A stretch of DNA of 64,000 nt from Lampris incognitus. Taxonomy: Eukaryota; Chordata; Actinopteri; Lampriformes; Lampridae. Location: the NCBI RefSeq assembly GCF_029633865.1, contig NC_079223.1, positions 36,363,739-36,427,738 on the forward strand, given 5' to 3'. Each line of letters begins with the position of its first letter. The first letter of the stretch is position 1. Under the pieces are notes generated by a model, which ran no database searches, had not been told where the DNA came from, and saw only the letters and a list, made by a program, of their open reading frames with translations. Positions 46,069 to 58,531 of the stretch are shown here, in pieces. A program made the position numbers and the translations under genes.

Positions 46069-46122
46069 TAACAGCTGTTCCGGTAATACAGTGTCTTGCA
46101 AAAGTATTCAACCCCCTTGACA

Positions 46123-46255
46123 TCCATCCATCCATTATCCAAACCGCTTATCCTGCTCTCAGGGTCGCGGGGATGCTGGAGCCTATCCCAGCAGTTCATT
46201 GGGCAGGAGGCGGGGAGACACCCTGGACAGGCCACCAGGCCATCACAGGGCACCT
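46123..46255 (-). repeat. 3' end of tRNA-headed fish SINE
   Basis: CATCCATCCATTATCCAAACC then CTGGAGCCTATCCCAGC and ACACCCTGGACAGGCCACC form the tail of the same family as the copy at 59,345-59,730. It lies within the left terminal repeat of the Tc1-like copy 2. Confidence 0.6.
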
Positions 46256-46449
46256 TTGTTTCAATGCAACTTTTATCTTTTGGTCACAGAAGACGGCACT
46301 AAAAGACGAGTCCGGAAATACAAGTTGTATCTTTAAAAGCAGATATGAAAAGCATCCAGAAACACAGTGTGATCTGAATACTATGTCCTCTGGATGGGAT
46401 CCAGCCACCATGAGCTGAGAAATCAATTAGAGAGATGGAGGGAGCGAGC

Positions 46450-46604
<155 letters not shown>

Positions 46605-46800
46605 GAAAGATAGCAAACAGGGATGAGAGCTCGCGTAAAGAACCAACATGACACAGTCATCACTAATTTCTGGATTATAAAAGATACCTCACACATCTGT
46701 TCCTGAACAATATTGTTTTTGTGAACTCAAGCTATAAAAGCATGTTCCCAAAGCCAAAAAAAAGTTATGTATAGCTGAAGTTTTGTAAATAAATTAAAAA

Positions 46801-47930
46801 CTAAAATGTAGTGCTTGCACAAGTATTCAACCCCCACATATCAATACTTGGTAGAGTACCCTTTTGCTGCAATAACAGCCATGATTCGCTTGGGGGTAAG
46901 TATGTACAAGCTTTGCACATTCTTCTGGAGTAATTTTTGCCCATTCTTCTCGGCAGAATTTGTACAGGTCTTGCAGGTTGGTGGGTTGGCACCTCTGGAC
47001 TGTGATTTTCAGTCTGTGCCACAGATTCTCAATGGGGTTGAGGTCCAGACTTTTGACTTTGCCACTCCAATATATTCACCTATTTGTTGCTGAACCATGG
47101 CATTGTTGCTTTAGCCTTGTGTTTAGGATCAATGTCTTGCTGGAAGGTGAACCTTCTCTCAAGCTTCAGTTTTATGGCAGACTGCAACAGGTTTTCTTCC
47201 AATATTTATTTAGTGCCATCCATTCTTCCCTCAATTTGAACAAGGTTCCCAGTGTCTGCAGATGAAAAGCAACCCCATAGCGTGATGCTGTCACTGCCAT
47301 GCTTCACTGTAGGGAGGGTGTTTTTTAGGGCATGAGCAGTGTTAGGTTTGTGCTACATGTAACGCTTTGAGTTTTGGCCAAAGAGCTCAACTTTTGTCTC
47401 ATCTGACCACAAAACCTTTACCCACATCCTAACTGGGTCGCTCTCATGCTTGGTAGCAAACTCCAAGCGTGCTTTTATAAACAGTTTTGAGCAACGGCTT
47501 CTTTCTTGCCACCCTCCCCATACAGGGCAGATTTATGCCCTTGATATGGTTGACTCATTCACATTTACTCCAGTTTCAGCCACTGACCTCTGGAGCTCCT
47601 TTGAAGTGATGGCAGGATCATCTGTGGCTTTCCTCACCAGCCCATGTCTTGCTCAAACACTTAGCTTTGAGGGACGGCCTGTCCTACAAAGTGTCTGGGT
47701 GGTGTGGTACAGCTTCCACTTTCTGACAATTGATCCAACAGTGTTCCATGGGCCATCCAAACACTTGCATATTGTTTTGTATCCCTTTCCTGCCTTCTGC
47801 AATTTAATCACTTTGTCTCTTACTTCACTTCAGTATTATGCTCCTTTATCTTCATTTTCTGATGAAGTTCACGTCCAGCTAATGAACTTTACACAGAGTG
47901 CTTTTTATACCCATAAATGAGACTGTTACT
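46801..47930 (-). pseudogene. Decayed Tc1-like transposase
   Basis: The minus strand shows broken pieces of a Tc1 transposase: a C-terminal part near 46,860-47,050 ([19 protein letters not shown] in one frame) and more N-terminal pieces to about 47,930. Several frame changes and stops interrupt it, so it cannot make a working enzyme. Confidence 0.6.
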
Positions 47931-48886
47931 TTAATCTTACACGAGCACACTAATTATGTCCAGTTGTGTTAAGCTGAGTTTGCTTTAGGAATGTCACTGG
48001 AGCTTTCAGAGCACAAGGGGTTGAATACTTATGCAAGCACTATATTTTAGTTTTTTATTTATTAATAAAAGTCAGCTAAACAAAGTATTTTGGCTTTGGG
48101 AACATGCTGTTGGCACTTATGGGTTCACAAAAATAATACTGTTCAGGAACAGATATCTGAGTATCTTTTTGTAATCCAGAAATTAGTGATGACTGTCAAG
48201 GGGGTTGAATACTTTTTGCAAGGCACTGTATATTTGCAGTAGCATATTAAACATATTGGACTTTCCCTTGCAGAAATCTCCAAAATTAATAAGACTTGAT
48301 CATTAAAAAGCATGACGTTCGCTTTCACGAGGTGAATCAATGTTTAATGTAACAGAATAAATATATCACAGCCCTAACGCAGAGTCAACATAGATTTTTT
48401 GCACATATCTGAACTTTGCACCTACTTCCACTCAATGAATGGCTATAAATACATAATTACCAGGATGATGAATTCACAGGGCACTCACTCACAGTTGTAC
48501 TATGTCCCACATGACCTGTCATCCTGGACCCAGCAACAGACACACATCATTATCAAGCTCAACAACTGCCATTGTATTTCATTTCAAAATGTACAATATC
48601 AATATTAAAAAGAAACAAAATTTACAGAAATCTTTACAGTGGCATATTCTGTCTTGTTGGAAAAAGGACTACTGTGATAAAGCTTTCTTCCTTGGTAATA
48701 TGTGCATAAAGTATGTGTTTGAATTAATCATAACCTGAAGACTAACAGTGTGCATAGATACAAAGAGAATATTTTTCTCTGAGTGAAATAAATGTGGTAT
48801 GGTAACTAGTTTAAGCACAGACAGCCTTTGTTTAATAGAGGGAAAGCAATTTTCTACAACTGTTAGAACATGAGCCAAGCACAGTT

Positions 48887-51800
48887 TTAATCTTGAAGTT
48901 TTCTCTCTAAATCTGCAAACACTTTTGCATTAATTTCATCCACCTCATCTTCCACCTGGAGAAAAAAAACACAATCATGGAACAGTCACATCAAATCCAA
49001 ATAAGGCAAGCATCAATGAGTCTTTATGCATGCTCAATAATCCAGGTAAGAAAATCAAAGAAAGTTGAATCAGTTCATCTGGACACAACTAAGGGTGGGG
49101 ATACCTGCAGTCAGTTGAGACTGAAGAGGTCACTCAGATGAGTGATGAAATATTTCTCTCTCAATAAATGTTGTGTCCAGATGAACTAATTCAACTTCGA
49201 TGCTTCAATGAGGTTTAATGCTCATTTATAATTTCAAGAGAACAATCGCATAGTTGAAACGATATTGATGCTAGAGCACTGTAAAGGAACAATAGCACCA
49301 GAAAAATATCTTCACTAACTCCTACTTTTACTCCTATACTAACTCCTACCCCATCACTTTATGGATCTGTCTTTTATCTTTACATATTGGTGTTGACATA
49401 TAACGTGATGTTTCAGTCACACTAATTTAGCTATTCTAAGTAGCCCCCGTAACTGGAAGAATGCATGTGCCATATAAATCCATCATCACTCCTGACCGTC
49501 CCCAAAATGAACTACAATTTCTAGCGCAATTACAGAACAAAAGTCCATATAAAATAACAAAACTATCCATATATTCGAACCACTGGAACTGATCACTCAA
49601 TAGGCTCAGGGGTATTTCTCAGAAATCAGATCACCCCCAACCCCCACATTAATAAAAGATTCTACAGTGCCCACTGAAGTGTAGGATCTTTTAATCACCT
49701 GTTCCACATCATCCACCTCTGGGATGTAAAACTGTAGCATGTTCTGAATTCCGTTCCTAAGGGTAACTGTGGAACTGGGACAGCCTGTGCAAGATCCCAC
49801 CAGCTTCAGCTTGACAGTGCCGTCCTCAAAGCCCTTGAAGATGACATCACCACCATCCTCCTGCACGGTAGGTCTGGGGTTAAGAGAGTGAGTAATGTTA
49901 TATTTAAGAGAGGATCACAAAGCACAAAGGAAGACTGAAAGCTGTGAGACATTTGGGGGGGGGGGAGCTGGATGAAGCACACTATGTATTTCAGTGTTAT
50001 GGCAATACCACTGTTCACTAGCTCAATGGGCAGTGGCTTTTTGGACATCCATAAATGCAGATTACAGGCCTTTGACATGAACACATCTACTTTTCAAATG
50101 CCTGATCCAACGAGCTCAGACTATCAATATCCATAATGGTTTTTCAAATCACTTTTTAGTCCTATTTATACAGCTATACCATTACACAGTAATATTTCCC
50201 CTTCTTCCATTGTTTGTTGTCAAATTAGTTTATTTGAATTTCTTGTGTGCTATGTATACTGTAGGTCTTATAGCTATAACAAATAGCCATATGCTATTTT
50301 TTAATGGTATATTTTCTGGTTTATGATGTAAACTTTACAGTATTCAAAGTGAGGGCCATCTCAACACCACCCTTCACTCTTTACTCTAACCATGGTTTGT
50401 ATTCCAACCCCCCAATGCATCCTGACAACTATTTCTTATGTTATCTAGCTTAGTAAGGAGTTTTCTGCCAATGTAAATTTGACATCTGCATGGCAGTTTT
50501 TTGCAAACAAAATAATTTGTGCAAGGGAATTGCCCCTTTGCTCTATTAAATTTGTTTGATTATTCTCTGACCCAATCAGTATCCTTCCCTACTTCCTTGG
50601 CATCAGCACACATCTGAACACAAACACAAGTATTACTGGATCTTCTATAACTATTGTGTACCCTGCACTTGACATGATATCCACTCTTGGCTGTCTGTGA
50701 TAGTGATATGTGACATTGTCCATCAACTTGGTAATTTTAATATCTTATTACGCCCTCTTGACTATCTAAGGCACGTTTACATGAAATGCACTTGATATGA
50801 CGTGCATTGTTGTCTAAGATATGATTACTATTTAGTGCTCTATGACGCCTGTTGGAGACACAAATGTATCTTCTAATTGCTGACTCTCCTGTAAGTTGCT
50901 TTGGATTTAAGTGTCTGAGTAAATGTGTAAATGTAAAATATGTAGCACACAATACTCTGCACTGCAGTGGCATGCAGACTGCTTGTATATCTGTAAAGCA
51001 GATTTGGGTTCCATGGTTGCTGCTGACAAAGACTACTTTTGTACCTGATTCTTGTATCCAGCAGTTCCTTTATCATTGATACAACTTCATCATCATCTTC
51101 AGAAAAACCTACAACAGAAAAAACAGGCGTTAGGGAAATGCATATGAATATTATACAGTCAAAGGTCTAAAGGCCCAAGTTCATTTAACATGTGCAGACA
51201 GATGTATCTGAGAGTATATAGGTGGCTATGTCTTGATGCATGCTAAATCATCCAGGTAAGGCAATCCCAGAAAGTTGAATCAGTTCATCTGGACACGTTT
51301 AGTGGGAGAAACGTTTCATTACTCACGAAGTCACTTGGATGAATGATGAAACATTTCTCCCACTAAACTTTTTGTCCAGATGAACTGATTCAACTTTCTG
51401 GGGTAGGTGGCTATGTTTCACACTCACTGCTCTCATGGTGCACTTCTCCAGTTGTTATGGAGTCTCCACTCTCAAAGAACTTAGCAATGGCCTCCACAGC
51501 ATGAAGCTTAATATCTGTCCATTCCACATCATCATCTGCCTGAAATGATAGAACATATAAACGGGCTTGTATAAAATGTTGCATAAAAACCTGACCATAA
51601 AGACATGCTGAATCAGCAAAGACAACAAATACCTTAGTCACTGTAATGAAGTCAGGGCCAAAGAATACACTTTTAACTCCTTCAATCTCAAAGAGGTCCC
51701 TGTGGGAAACATGGGCTGTTATCATACTGTTCAACAAAATTAAACACAATGATAGCATGAGGTCTGTGTTACTTTTATTTAAAACAGTAACAGATTGTTC

Positions 51801-53071
51801 TAGCTATCGTCAAGTGTCACTGGTGTGTATCGTTCTTTGAGGCTGCTACTGTTGTAGGGCGCAACTATCAGTGAGAAGAAAACATCTCTACATGGTACAG
51901 TCCTGCACTAAGTTATCTTCATTCATGGCTATCATACAAGACGGCATACTTTCATTTACACAAGACACAACATAATTTTACGGGTATGCACTCTTCAATA
52001 AACCAACCTCATCGCTGGCAAAAAAAATGTTTAATGCACTGCTTTTTCGTCTCTTAGACTGATCAAAACTGGTGTATGAGACATGCCCTGTCAGACAAAA
52101 ACATGAGACTCAAATTCACTTTGTTTGGACACATGACACTCGACCTGGCCAAAGATGAGCACTCTGCGGAGCTTGGAGAAGGAAAATCCAGAGTCCCAGA
52201 TCCTAAGACAGGTTTACCAGGGAGAAACTTCAAGCTCCTGGGGTTTGGAGTATCTTGTGTCTGGATGGACAGGTGTCGCACTGAAACACAATTTGAAGAA
52301 AACACTCCCCCTTTATTGACTTTTTAGACAATACGATGAAACTAGTTTCTGCATTAAATGGACAGATGGAGCCTGGACTTTTGTCGTTTCATGCTTTCTC
52401 ACTTGTGAAACGAGGGACTCCTGCAGCGGGCAGAAGTTGAGCTTTCCTAAGGCTCTGGCCGGTGCATTGTGTGTGGTATGAGCTTCTTGACTTGGCTGGA
52501 AACCTTAGAGAGATACAACTATATTATATGTAATCCAGTACAAGACCCAGTCTCTCTAATTTGTCTGGCTAGCTAGCAATACCGTATGAATTATCTTGAG
52601 CTAAGTAACATTAGGATGAACAGGTGCGAACACTCAACTATGCAATAATGGATAACCTAGCTTAACTCGATTTGCTGAAGCGCATCCTAACTAGGGTATC
52701 TGATTGCTAATCGCTTGGTATGCAAGCAGACAAGTGCACTGCCTAACATATAATAAATAAATATACATATATATTTGTAATACAGAAAATGTCGAACAGC
52801 AAAACAGGCAGTTGAACGTCTAATAAAACCAACTGAATGAAATCAGGTAGCATTCGTGTCGCAGTTCGGTAGCTAGCTATTTTGCTCAATCTCCCGTCTG
52901 ACCAGTAGTTAACCTTGTCGGGTTTTATACCAAACACTTCTATCAAAGTGAGAAACCCGTGTTTAACTGAAATAAACAGCATCGCTGCAATTGTAGAAGT
53001 TCAAACCTAAGAGGGAAAGCGTTTCTTGACCGCAACAACTGGTGAAGTCCCCATCGCAGGCGCGCCGCCAT
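48887..53071 (-). CDS. nfu1: NFU1 iron-sulfur cluster scaffold, mitochondrial
   Basis: NFU1 delivers 4Fe-4S clusters to mitochondrial targets such as lipoyl synthase. Exons in transcript order: 53071-53007, 52503-52403, 52280-52145, 51699-51633, 51539-51428, 51108-51045, 49873-49699, 48955-48887. All phases agree, giving 262 residues (human 254). The N-terminus [16 protein letters not shown] is Arg-rich with no acidic residue, as expected of a mitochondrial presequence. The Nfu N domain (about 60-160) begins [19 protein letters not shown]. The NifU-like domain (about 165-243) holds the cluster-binding CTGC at residues 210-213. Exon 2 was found by phase and by [10 protein letters not shown] resembling the human LPAAFYHPVR. 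The tail [11 protein letters not shown] differs from the human C-terminus, as usual for this end. Confidence 0.95.
49020..49210. repeat. Small fold-back repeat in nfu1 intron
   Basis: GTTGAATCAGTTCATCTGGA (about 49,063) is mirrored by TCCAGATGAACTAATTCAAC (about 49,176-49,195). Between them are AGTTGAGACTGAAGAGG and ATGAGTGATGAAA, shared with the fold-back at 8,000-8,670. It lies in the last nfu1 intron. Confidence 0.6.
50600..50940 (+). repeat. L2-like LINE 3' end in nfu1 intron
   Basis: It ends in CTGTAAGTTGCTTTGGATTT with AAGTGTCTGAGTAAATG, the common 3' end of fish L2-like elements. It is a counterpart of 30,840-31,020, with shared words such as AAATGCACTTGATATGA. Only the non-coding tail is recognisable. 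Confidence 0.45.
51269..51401. repeat. Perfect-looking hairpin repeat in nfu1 intron
   Basis: Two arms of about 65 bp face each other: CAGAAAGTTGAATCAGTTCA at the left and TGAACTGATTCAACTTTCTG at the right, with CGTTTAGTGGGAGAAACGTTTC mirrored by TTTCTCCCACTAAAC (one base change and small indels). It is the shortest and cleanest member of the fold-back family. Confidence 0.75.
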
Positions 53072-53893
53072 TTTATTTGTTTTGAAAGAAAAGATGACCT
53101 CATGTGGCGAACGTCCAAATCACTCTATTATTAATTCGTAGAATCTATTTATTGCAGTAGCGGGATTCAACAACGTATGACCCCGCGTTTTTAAAAATTT
53201 ACAGAAAACGTGCCAAAAAAGAAGAAGAAGAAGTGAATATGACCCACGCAGTTTCCGCAGTCATTTAAGTCCAGAGTGTGTAATAACAGATGTAAGCAAA
53301 GGGCTAAAAAAGAAGAAGAAAGGGATGACTTTCACTACAGTCTTGCAGAACAAGCCAGTGCTGTCTTCTTTATTATAATACCCCCTGAACTCAGACTGTT
53401 TTACTCAATTCTGCAACCTCCAACTTTTTAGCACTCTGAACTTTTCATCTTAAACATGCAAGCAAATGCCACACTGGATTTAAGAGGCTGCTTGTAAGTA
53501 GGTGCTTATCTCAAACAATGAGACAGCGTAAAGGAAGTCAACTGTACGTTCCTCACATATGACAGGACAAGGTGTGCTCTGAGGGAGGGGCAGCGGCAGG
53601 AGAAAGAAATGTTACTCCCATAAAAACAGGAATGAGCGGCGGAAGGCTCATATCATAACTATAACTGTAGGAGAACCTGCTTCAAGCAGCTGAGTTTCAG
53701 TCAGTGCATAGAGGGACAGCATACTAATTGTTAAACTTCCTTGATGGTAGATATCCAGATGTCAGTACATGTAGACTACAGTAGATGAATCCACCGGGTC
53801 CTGAAAAGGCGTTTTAGTGACACGTTTGAATAGACTCCAGGAATCAAGGCATCCCTGATTTTACATTTGCTGCTGCTCTTCCTCACTAAGACA
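53040..53893. promoter_or_regulatory. Divergent promoter region, nfu1 and TMEM150-like
   Basis: The nfu1 start codon (53,071, minus) and the TMEM150-like start (53,894, plus) are 822 bp apart, head to head. On the minus strand the nfu1 start reads AAAATGGCGGC, a YY1-type motif covering the ATG, as in genes with very short 5' UTRs. GC-rich sequence (GCAGGCGCGCCGCC) lies at 53,057-53,069. Whether both genes share elements is inferred from spacing only. Confidence 0.5.
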
Positions 53894-55819
53894 ATGGTAC
53901 TCTGGATTCTCCTCCCTGTCTCCCTCTCCCTGGTGTCCCTCATTGGAACATGGACTGTGTAAGTTTACCGAGAATTTATACTTTTTTAATCTTTTACCGA
54001 GGAAAAAAAATAATGAGGAGTCTTACATTGTATCTGCCAAGTTTCGCTCCCACTTCAATGTATTCCTTTTTGTAATACTACTTCCTTTTTCTAAAAAATA
54101 AATAAATCTTAATTCATTGAACTCAGTACAGAGTCAGGGGCGTTTCTAGCTATTAAAAAGATCAGGGGCTAAGTCAAATTTGCCTGGAGCTTGTTTTTTT
54201 ATTTTTTTTTATTTTTAAGGGAGATCAGCATAGGTAGGTTGCAGAGGTTATATCTTCCTTTATAATTATCACACACACACACACACACACACACATTCAA
54301 AAGTTATTATGCTACTTGTCTTCTTTACTGTTGATTTGTGTACGGCTCGCCTTTCCTCTTCTTAACTATTGCAGGTCACCTCAGTCTCTGTGCCCTCATG
54401 GCCCTGGTGGTGGAACAAGCACCAACAGGGTTACCTTAATCTGCATTCTTACACACGGCAATTGCGCTAACCTTTCTTATACCATGATGGCACCGTTTAT
54501 TTGCTACAATGTGAGCATGGCTCACCTCTGGATTTCTCCTTTCTCTTTTTCTCCCCCTACATGGATGTTTTCTTTCTTCTCTGTGGCATTGGTCTATCCC
54601 GCTCTCTCTCCCTTCTCCTTGCCCTTTATCTTCTGCTCCCATTCTGTGGTCTTTATTTATTTGCCTGTGCTGCTGTCTGTCACCCCTCTTTGCTCCTTTA
54701 TTATTGTTGTCTTAAAATGTTACCAGATATTTCTACCAGATTTTCCTCCCATTTTCTTTTACATTTTATGTCTCCATATCTTCCTTTTTCTCTCCTTATC
54801 TTTTGTTTTGTTACCGTCGTCCTCCTGTCTGTCCTCTGCTTTTCTGTAGTAGAGGACAGACAGGAGGATAGTGACAAATTGTCCTAGTTGTTGCTGTACT
54901 TCCTTGTTTCTTTGAGGGTGGGATAGTGAGGGTGTCCCTCCTTGGCTTTAGCTTGGCAAAGTGGTCAGTGACCAACTCAGGATCAATAGTGCCGAGGCAG
55001 TCCTTTACTATCGAAAGAAGAGCTAGCCGCACTCGTGCTTGAGAACGTGTCTGATGAAATCAAACACTTAGTAACCACTGCGCATGTCAGGAATTGTGCC
55101 CTCTTTATTTTTCTTTGCAACTGTTTTGCCACCATTATCTCCTCAGCATCACCGTCCGCATCAACATACCACTGTATATCAAGTGAAACTTTTATTTATC
55201 AAGCCTGGTCCAGTGCACTGTCTCAAGTCAGAAGGAATAAATCCACTAACGCAATTAAGTAAATATTGTAGGGGGATCTGTGTCAAAGGTAATCGCCCCC
55301 CCCCGAGTTTACACTTTTTTAATGTGTTCAACAACCCAGTTAAAACGTGAACTATTTATCCGTATTAACATCTTAAACTGAGGTATTAAGCATGCACATT
55401 TGCTGTGCATTACAAATGTGACATTTGCAGTCGCTGAGCGATACCAGTGGGATTACTGAAAGAGTAACGTAGTCCAACCTTGGGGGTCGTCCCCGGTCGT
55501 CCTCTGTGTGGAGTATGCATGTTCTCCCCGTGTCTGCATGGGTTTCCTCCGGGTTCTTCGGTTTCCTCCCACAGTCCAAAGACATGTAAGTCAGGTGACT
55601 CAGCCATACTAAATTGTCCCCGGGTGTGAAAATGTGTGTTTGCGTGTGTGTGCGCGCGCGTGTGTGTGTGTGTGTGTGTTGGCCCTGTGATGGACTGGCG
55701 GCCTGCCCAGGGTGTCTCCCCACCTGCCACCCAATGACTGCTAGGGTAGGCTCCAGCACACCCCCATATATGTATATACCGAAACCGTCAGTGGTGTTGT
55801 GAGTGCTATATACATGCAC

Positions 55820-55886
<67 letters not shown>

Positions 55887-57540
55887 TGCATCTGGAAAGT
55901 ATTCACACCCCTTCACTTTCCCCACATTTTGTTATGTTACAGCCTTATTCCAAAATGGATTAAATTCCTTTTTTTCTCATCAATCTATATACAATACCTC
56001 ATAATGACAAAGTGAAAAAGGTTTTGTAGAAATTTTTGCAAATTTATTAAAAAATAAAAAACTGAAATATTTCATGTACATAAGTATTCACACCTTTTAC
56101 TCAGTACTTGGTTGAGGCCCCCTTGGCAGCGATTACAGCCTCAAGTCTTATTGGGTATGAAGCTACAAGCTTGGCACACCTATATTTGGGGTATTTCTCC
56201 CATTCTTCTCTGCAGATCCTCTCGAGCTCTGTAAGGTTAGATGGGGAGCGTCGCTGCACAGCTATTTTCAGGTCTTTCCAGAGATGTTCAATGGGGTTCA
56301 AGTCTGGGCTCTGGCTGGGCCACTCAAGGACATCCACAGATTTGTCCCGAAGCCACTCCTTCGTTGTCTTGGCTGTGTGCTTAGGGTCGTTGTCGTGTTG
56401 AAAGGTAAACCTTCGCCCCAGTCTGAGGTCCTGAGTGCTCTGGAGCAGGTTTTCATCAAGGATCTCTGTACTTTGCTCCATTCATCTTTCCCTCGATCCT
56501 GACTAGTCTCCCAGCTCCTGCTGCTGAAAAACATCCCCACAGCATGATGCTGCCACCACCATGCTTCACTGTAGAGATGGTATTAGCAAGGTGATGAGAG
56601 GTGCCTGGTTTCTTCCAGACGTGACGTTTGGCATTCAGGCCAAAGAGTTCAATCTTGGTTTCATCAGACCAAAGAATCTTGTTTCTCATGGTTTGAGAGT
56701 CCTTTAGGTGCTTTCTGGCAAACTCCAAGCGGGCTGTCATGTGCCTTTTACTGAGCAGAGGCTTCCGTATGGCCACTCTACCATAAAGGCCTGATTGGTG
56801 GAGTGCTGCAGAGATGGTTGTCCTTCTGAAAGGTTCTCCCATCTCCACAGAGGAACGCTGGAGCTCTGTTAGAGTGACCATCGGGTTCTTGGTCACCTCC
56901 CTGACCAAGGCCCTTCTCCCCCAATTGCTCAGTTTGGCTGGGCGGCCAGCTCTAGGAAGAGTCCTGGTGGATCCAAACTTCTTCCATTTACGAAAGATGG
57001 AGACCACTGTGCTCTTCGGGACCTTCAAAGCTGTAGAAATTTTTTTGTACCCTTCCCCAGATCTGTGCCTCGATACAATCCTGTCTCGGAGGTCCACAGA
57101 CAATTCCTTTGACTTCATGGCTTGGTTTCTGCTCTGACATGCACTGTCAACAGTGGGACCTTATACTATAAACAGGTGTGTGCCTTTCCAAATCATGTCC
57201 AATCAATTGAATTTACTACAGGTGGACTCCAATCTAGATGTAGAAACATCTCAAGGATGATCAGTGGAAACAGGATGAACCTGAGCTCAATTTTGAGTGT
57301 CATAGCAAAGGGTGTGAATACTTATGTACATGCAATATTTCAGTTTTTTATTTCCAATAAATTTGCAAAAATTTCTACAAAACCTTTTTCACTTTGTCAT
57401 TATGGGTTGTTCTGTGTAGATTGATGAGTAAAAAAAGGAATTTAATCCATTTTGGAATAAGGCTGTAACATAACAAAATGTGGGGAAAGTGAAGGGGTGT
57501 GAATACTTTCCAAATGCACTGTATACACACACATATACAT

Positions 57541-57621
<81 letters not shown>

Positions 57622-58197
57622 CACATATATATACACACACACTATATATATAGGTCCATAGGGTTAGTGGTTGTGTCATGAAGGGCATCCGATGTAAAAT
57701 TTTGACAAATCACTACGGATTGACAAGACCATGTCGGATCGGTTGAGCCTCCACGCCAGATCGGTCAAGGCCTGGATTAACAAGGGCTGCCATTGGTGCC
57801 ATGCCCTCACAGGGTAGCAATGGAAACTACAAAATCCACTGTGGCGACCCTGAGAAACAGAGAATAAGCTGAAAGAAGAAGAAGAAGAAGAAGAAGAAGA
57901 AGAAGAAGAAGAAGAAGAAAATATGTAAATGTAAATGGTGTGTCCTTTCCCGAGTAGCTTTATTGACAGCTGACGATTGCTTATGGCATGAAACAGGCTT
58001 GTACTGTCTCATAGAGAATTTACTTGACTCACTGGATTGTATGTATGTATGTATGTATGTATGTATGTATGTATGTATGTATGTATGTATGTATGTATGT
58101 ATGTATGTATGTATGTATGTATGTGTGTATGTATGTATGTGTGTATGTATGTATGTATGTATGTATGTATGTATGTATGTATGTATGTATGTATGTA

Positions 58198-58239
<42 letters not shown>

Positions 58240-58303
58240 CGTGTGTGTGTATGTATGTATGTATGTATGTATGTATATATGTATATATATATACACACAT
58301 ACG

Positions 58304-58360
<57 letters not shown>

Positions 58361-58453
58361 CAACACAGATACAGGAGATAAAAAAGTTTTAATACATTGC
58401 AGTATAGGCCTGATTCGTGCGACGTGCACTCATCAGCTGCTACTATGTGTGTG

Positions 58454-58531
<78 letters not shown>

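Larger units (their letters stand above)
57940..58445 (-). mobile_element. Dispersed repeat with hammerhead-like motifs, copy II
   Basis: This is the reverse-orientation counterpart of 31,375-31,600. It has hammerhead A on the plus strand (57,965-58,008), AATTTACTTGACTCACTGGAT, a long ATGT/CA/TA microsatellite (58,038-58,358), ATCAACACAGATACAGG, and hammerhead B on the minus strand (58,440-58,399). The order and spacing of unique parts match copy I. The microsatellite expanded in the middle. Confidence 0.6.

Noticed and set aside
52743-52982. Alternative nfu1 first exon starting at 52,982
   Set aside because: Its donor phase does not fit the next exon, while 53,071-53,007 plus 52,503-52,403 join in phase and give a typical presequence.
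54316-54849. 177-codon hydrophobic frame in TMEM150-like intron 1
   Set aside because: Hydrophobicity follows from T/C-rich sequence; no family motif and it lies inside an intron.
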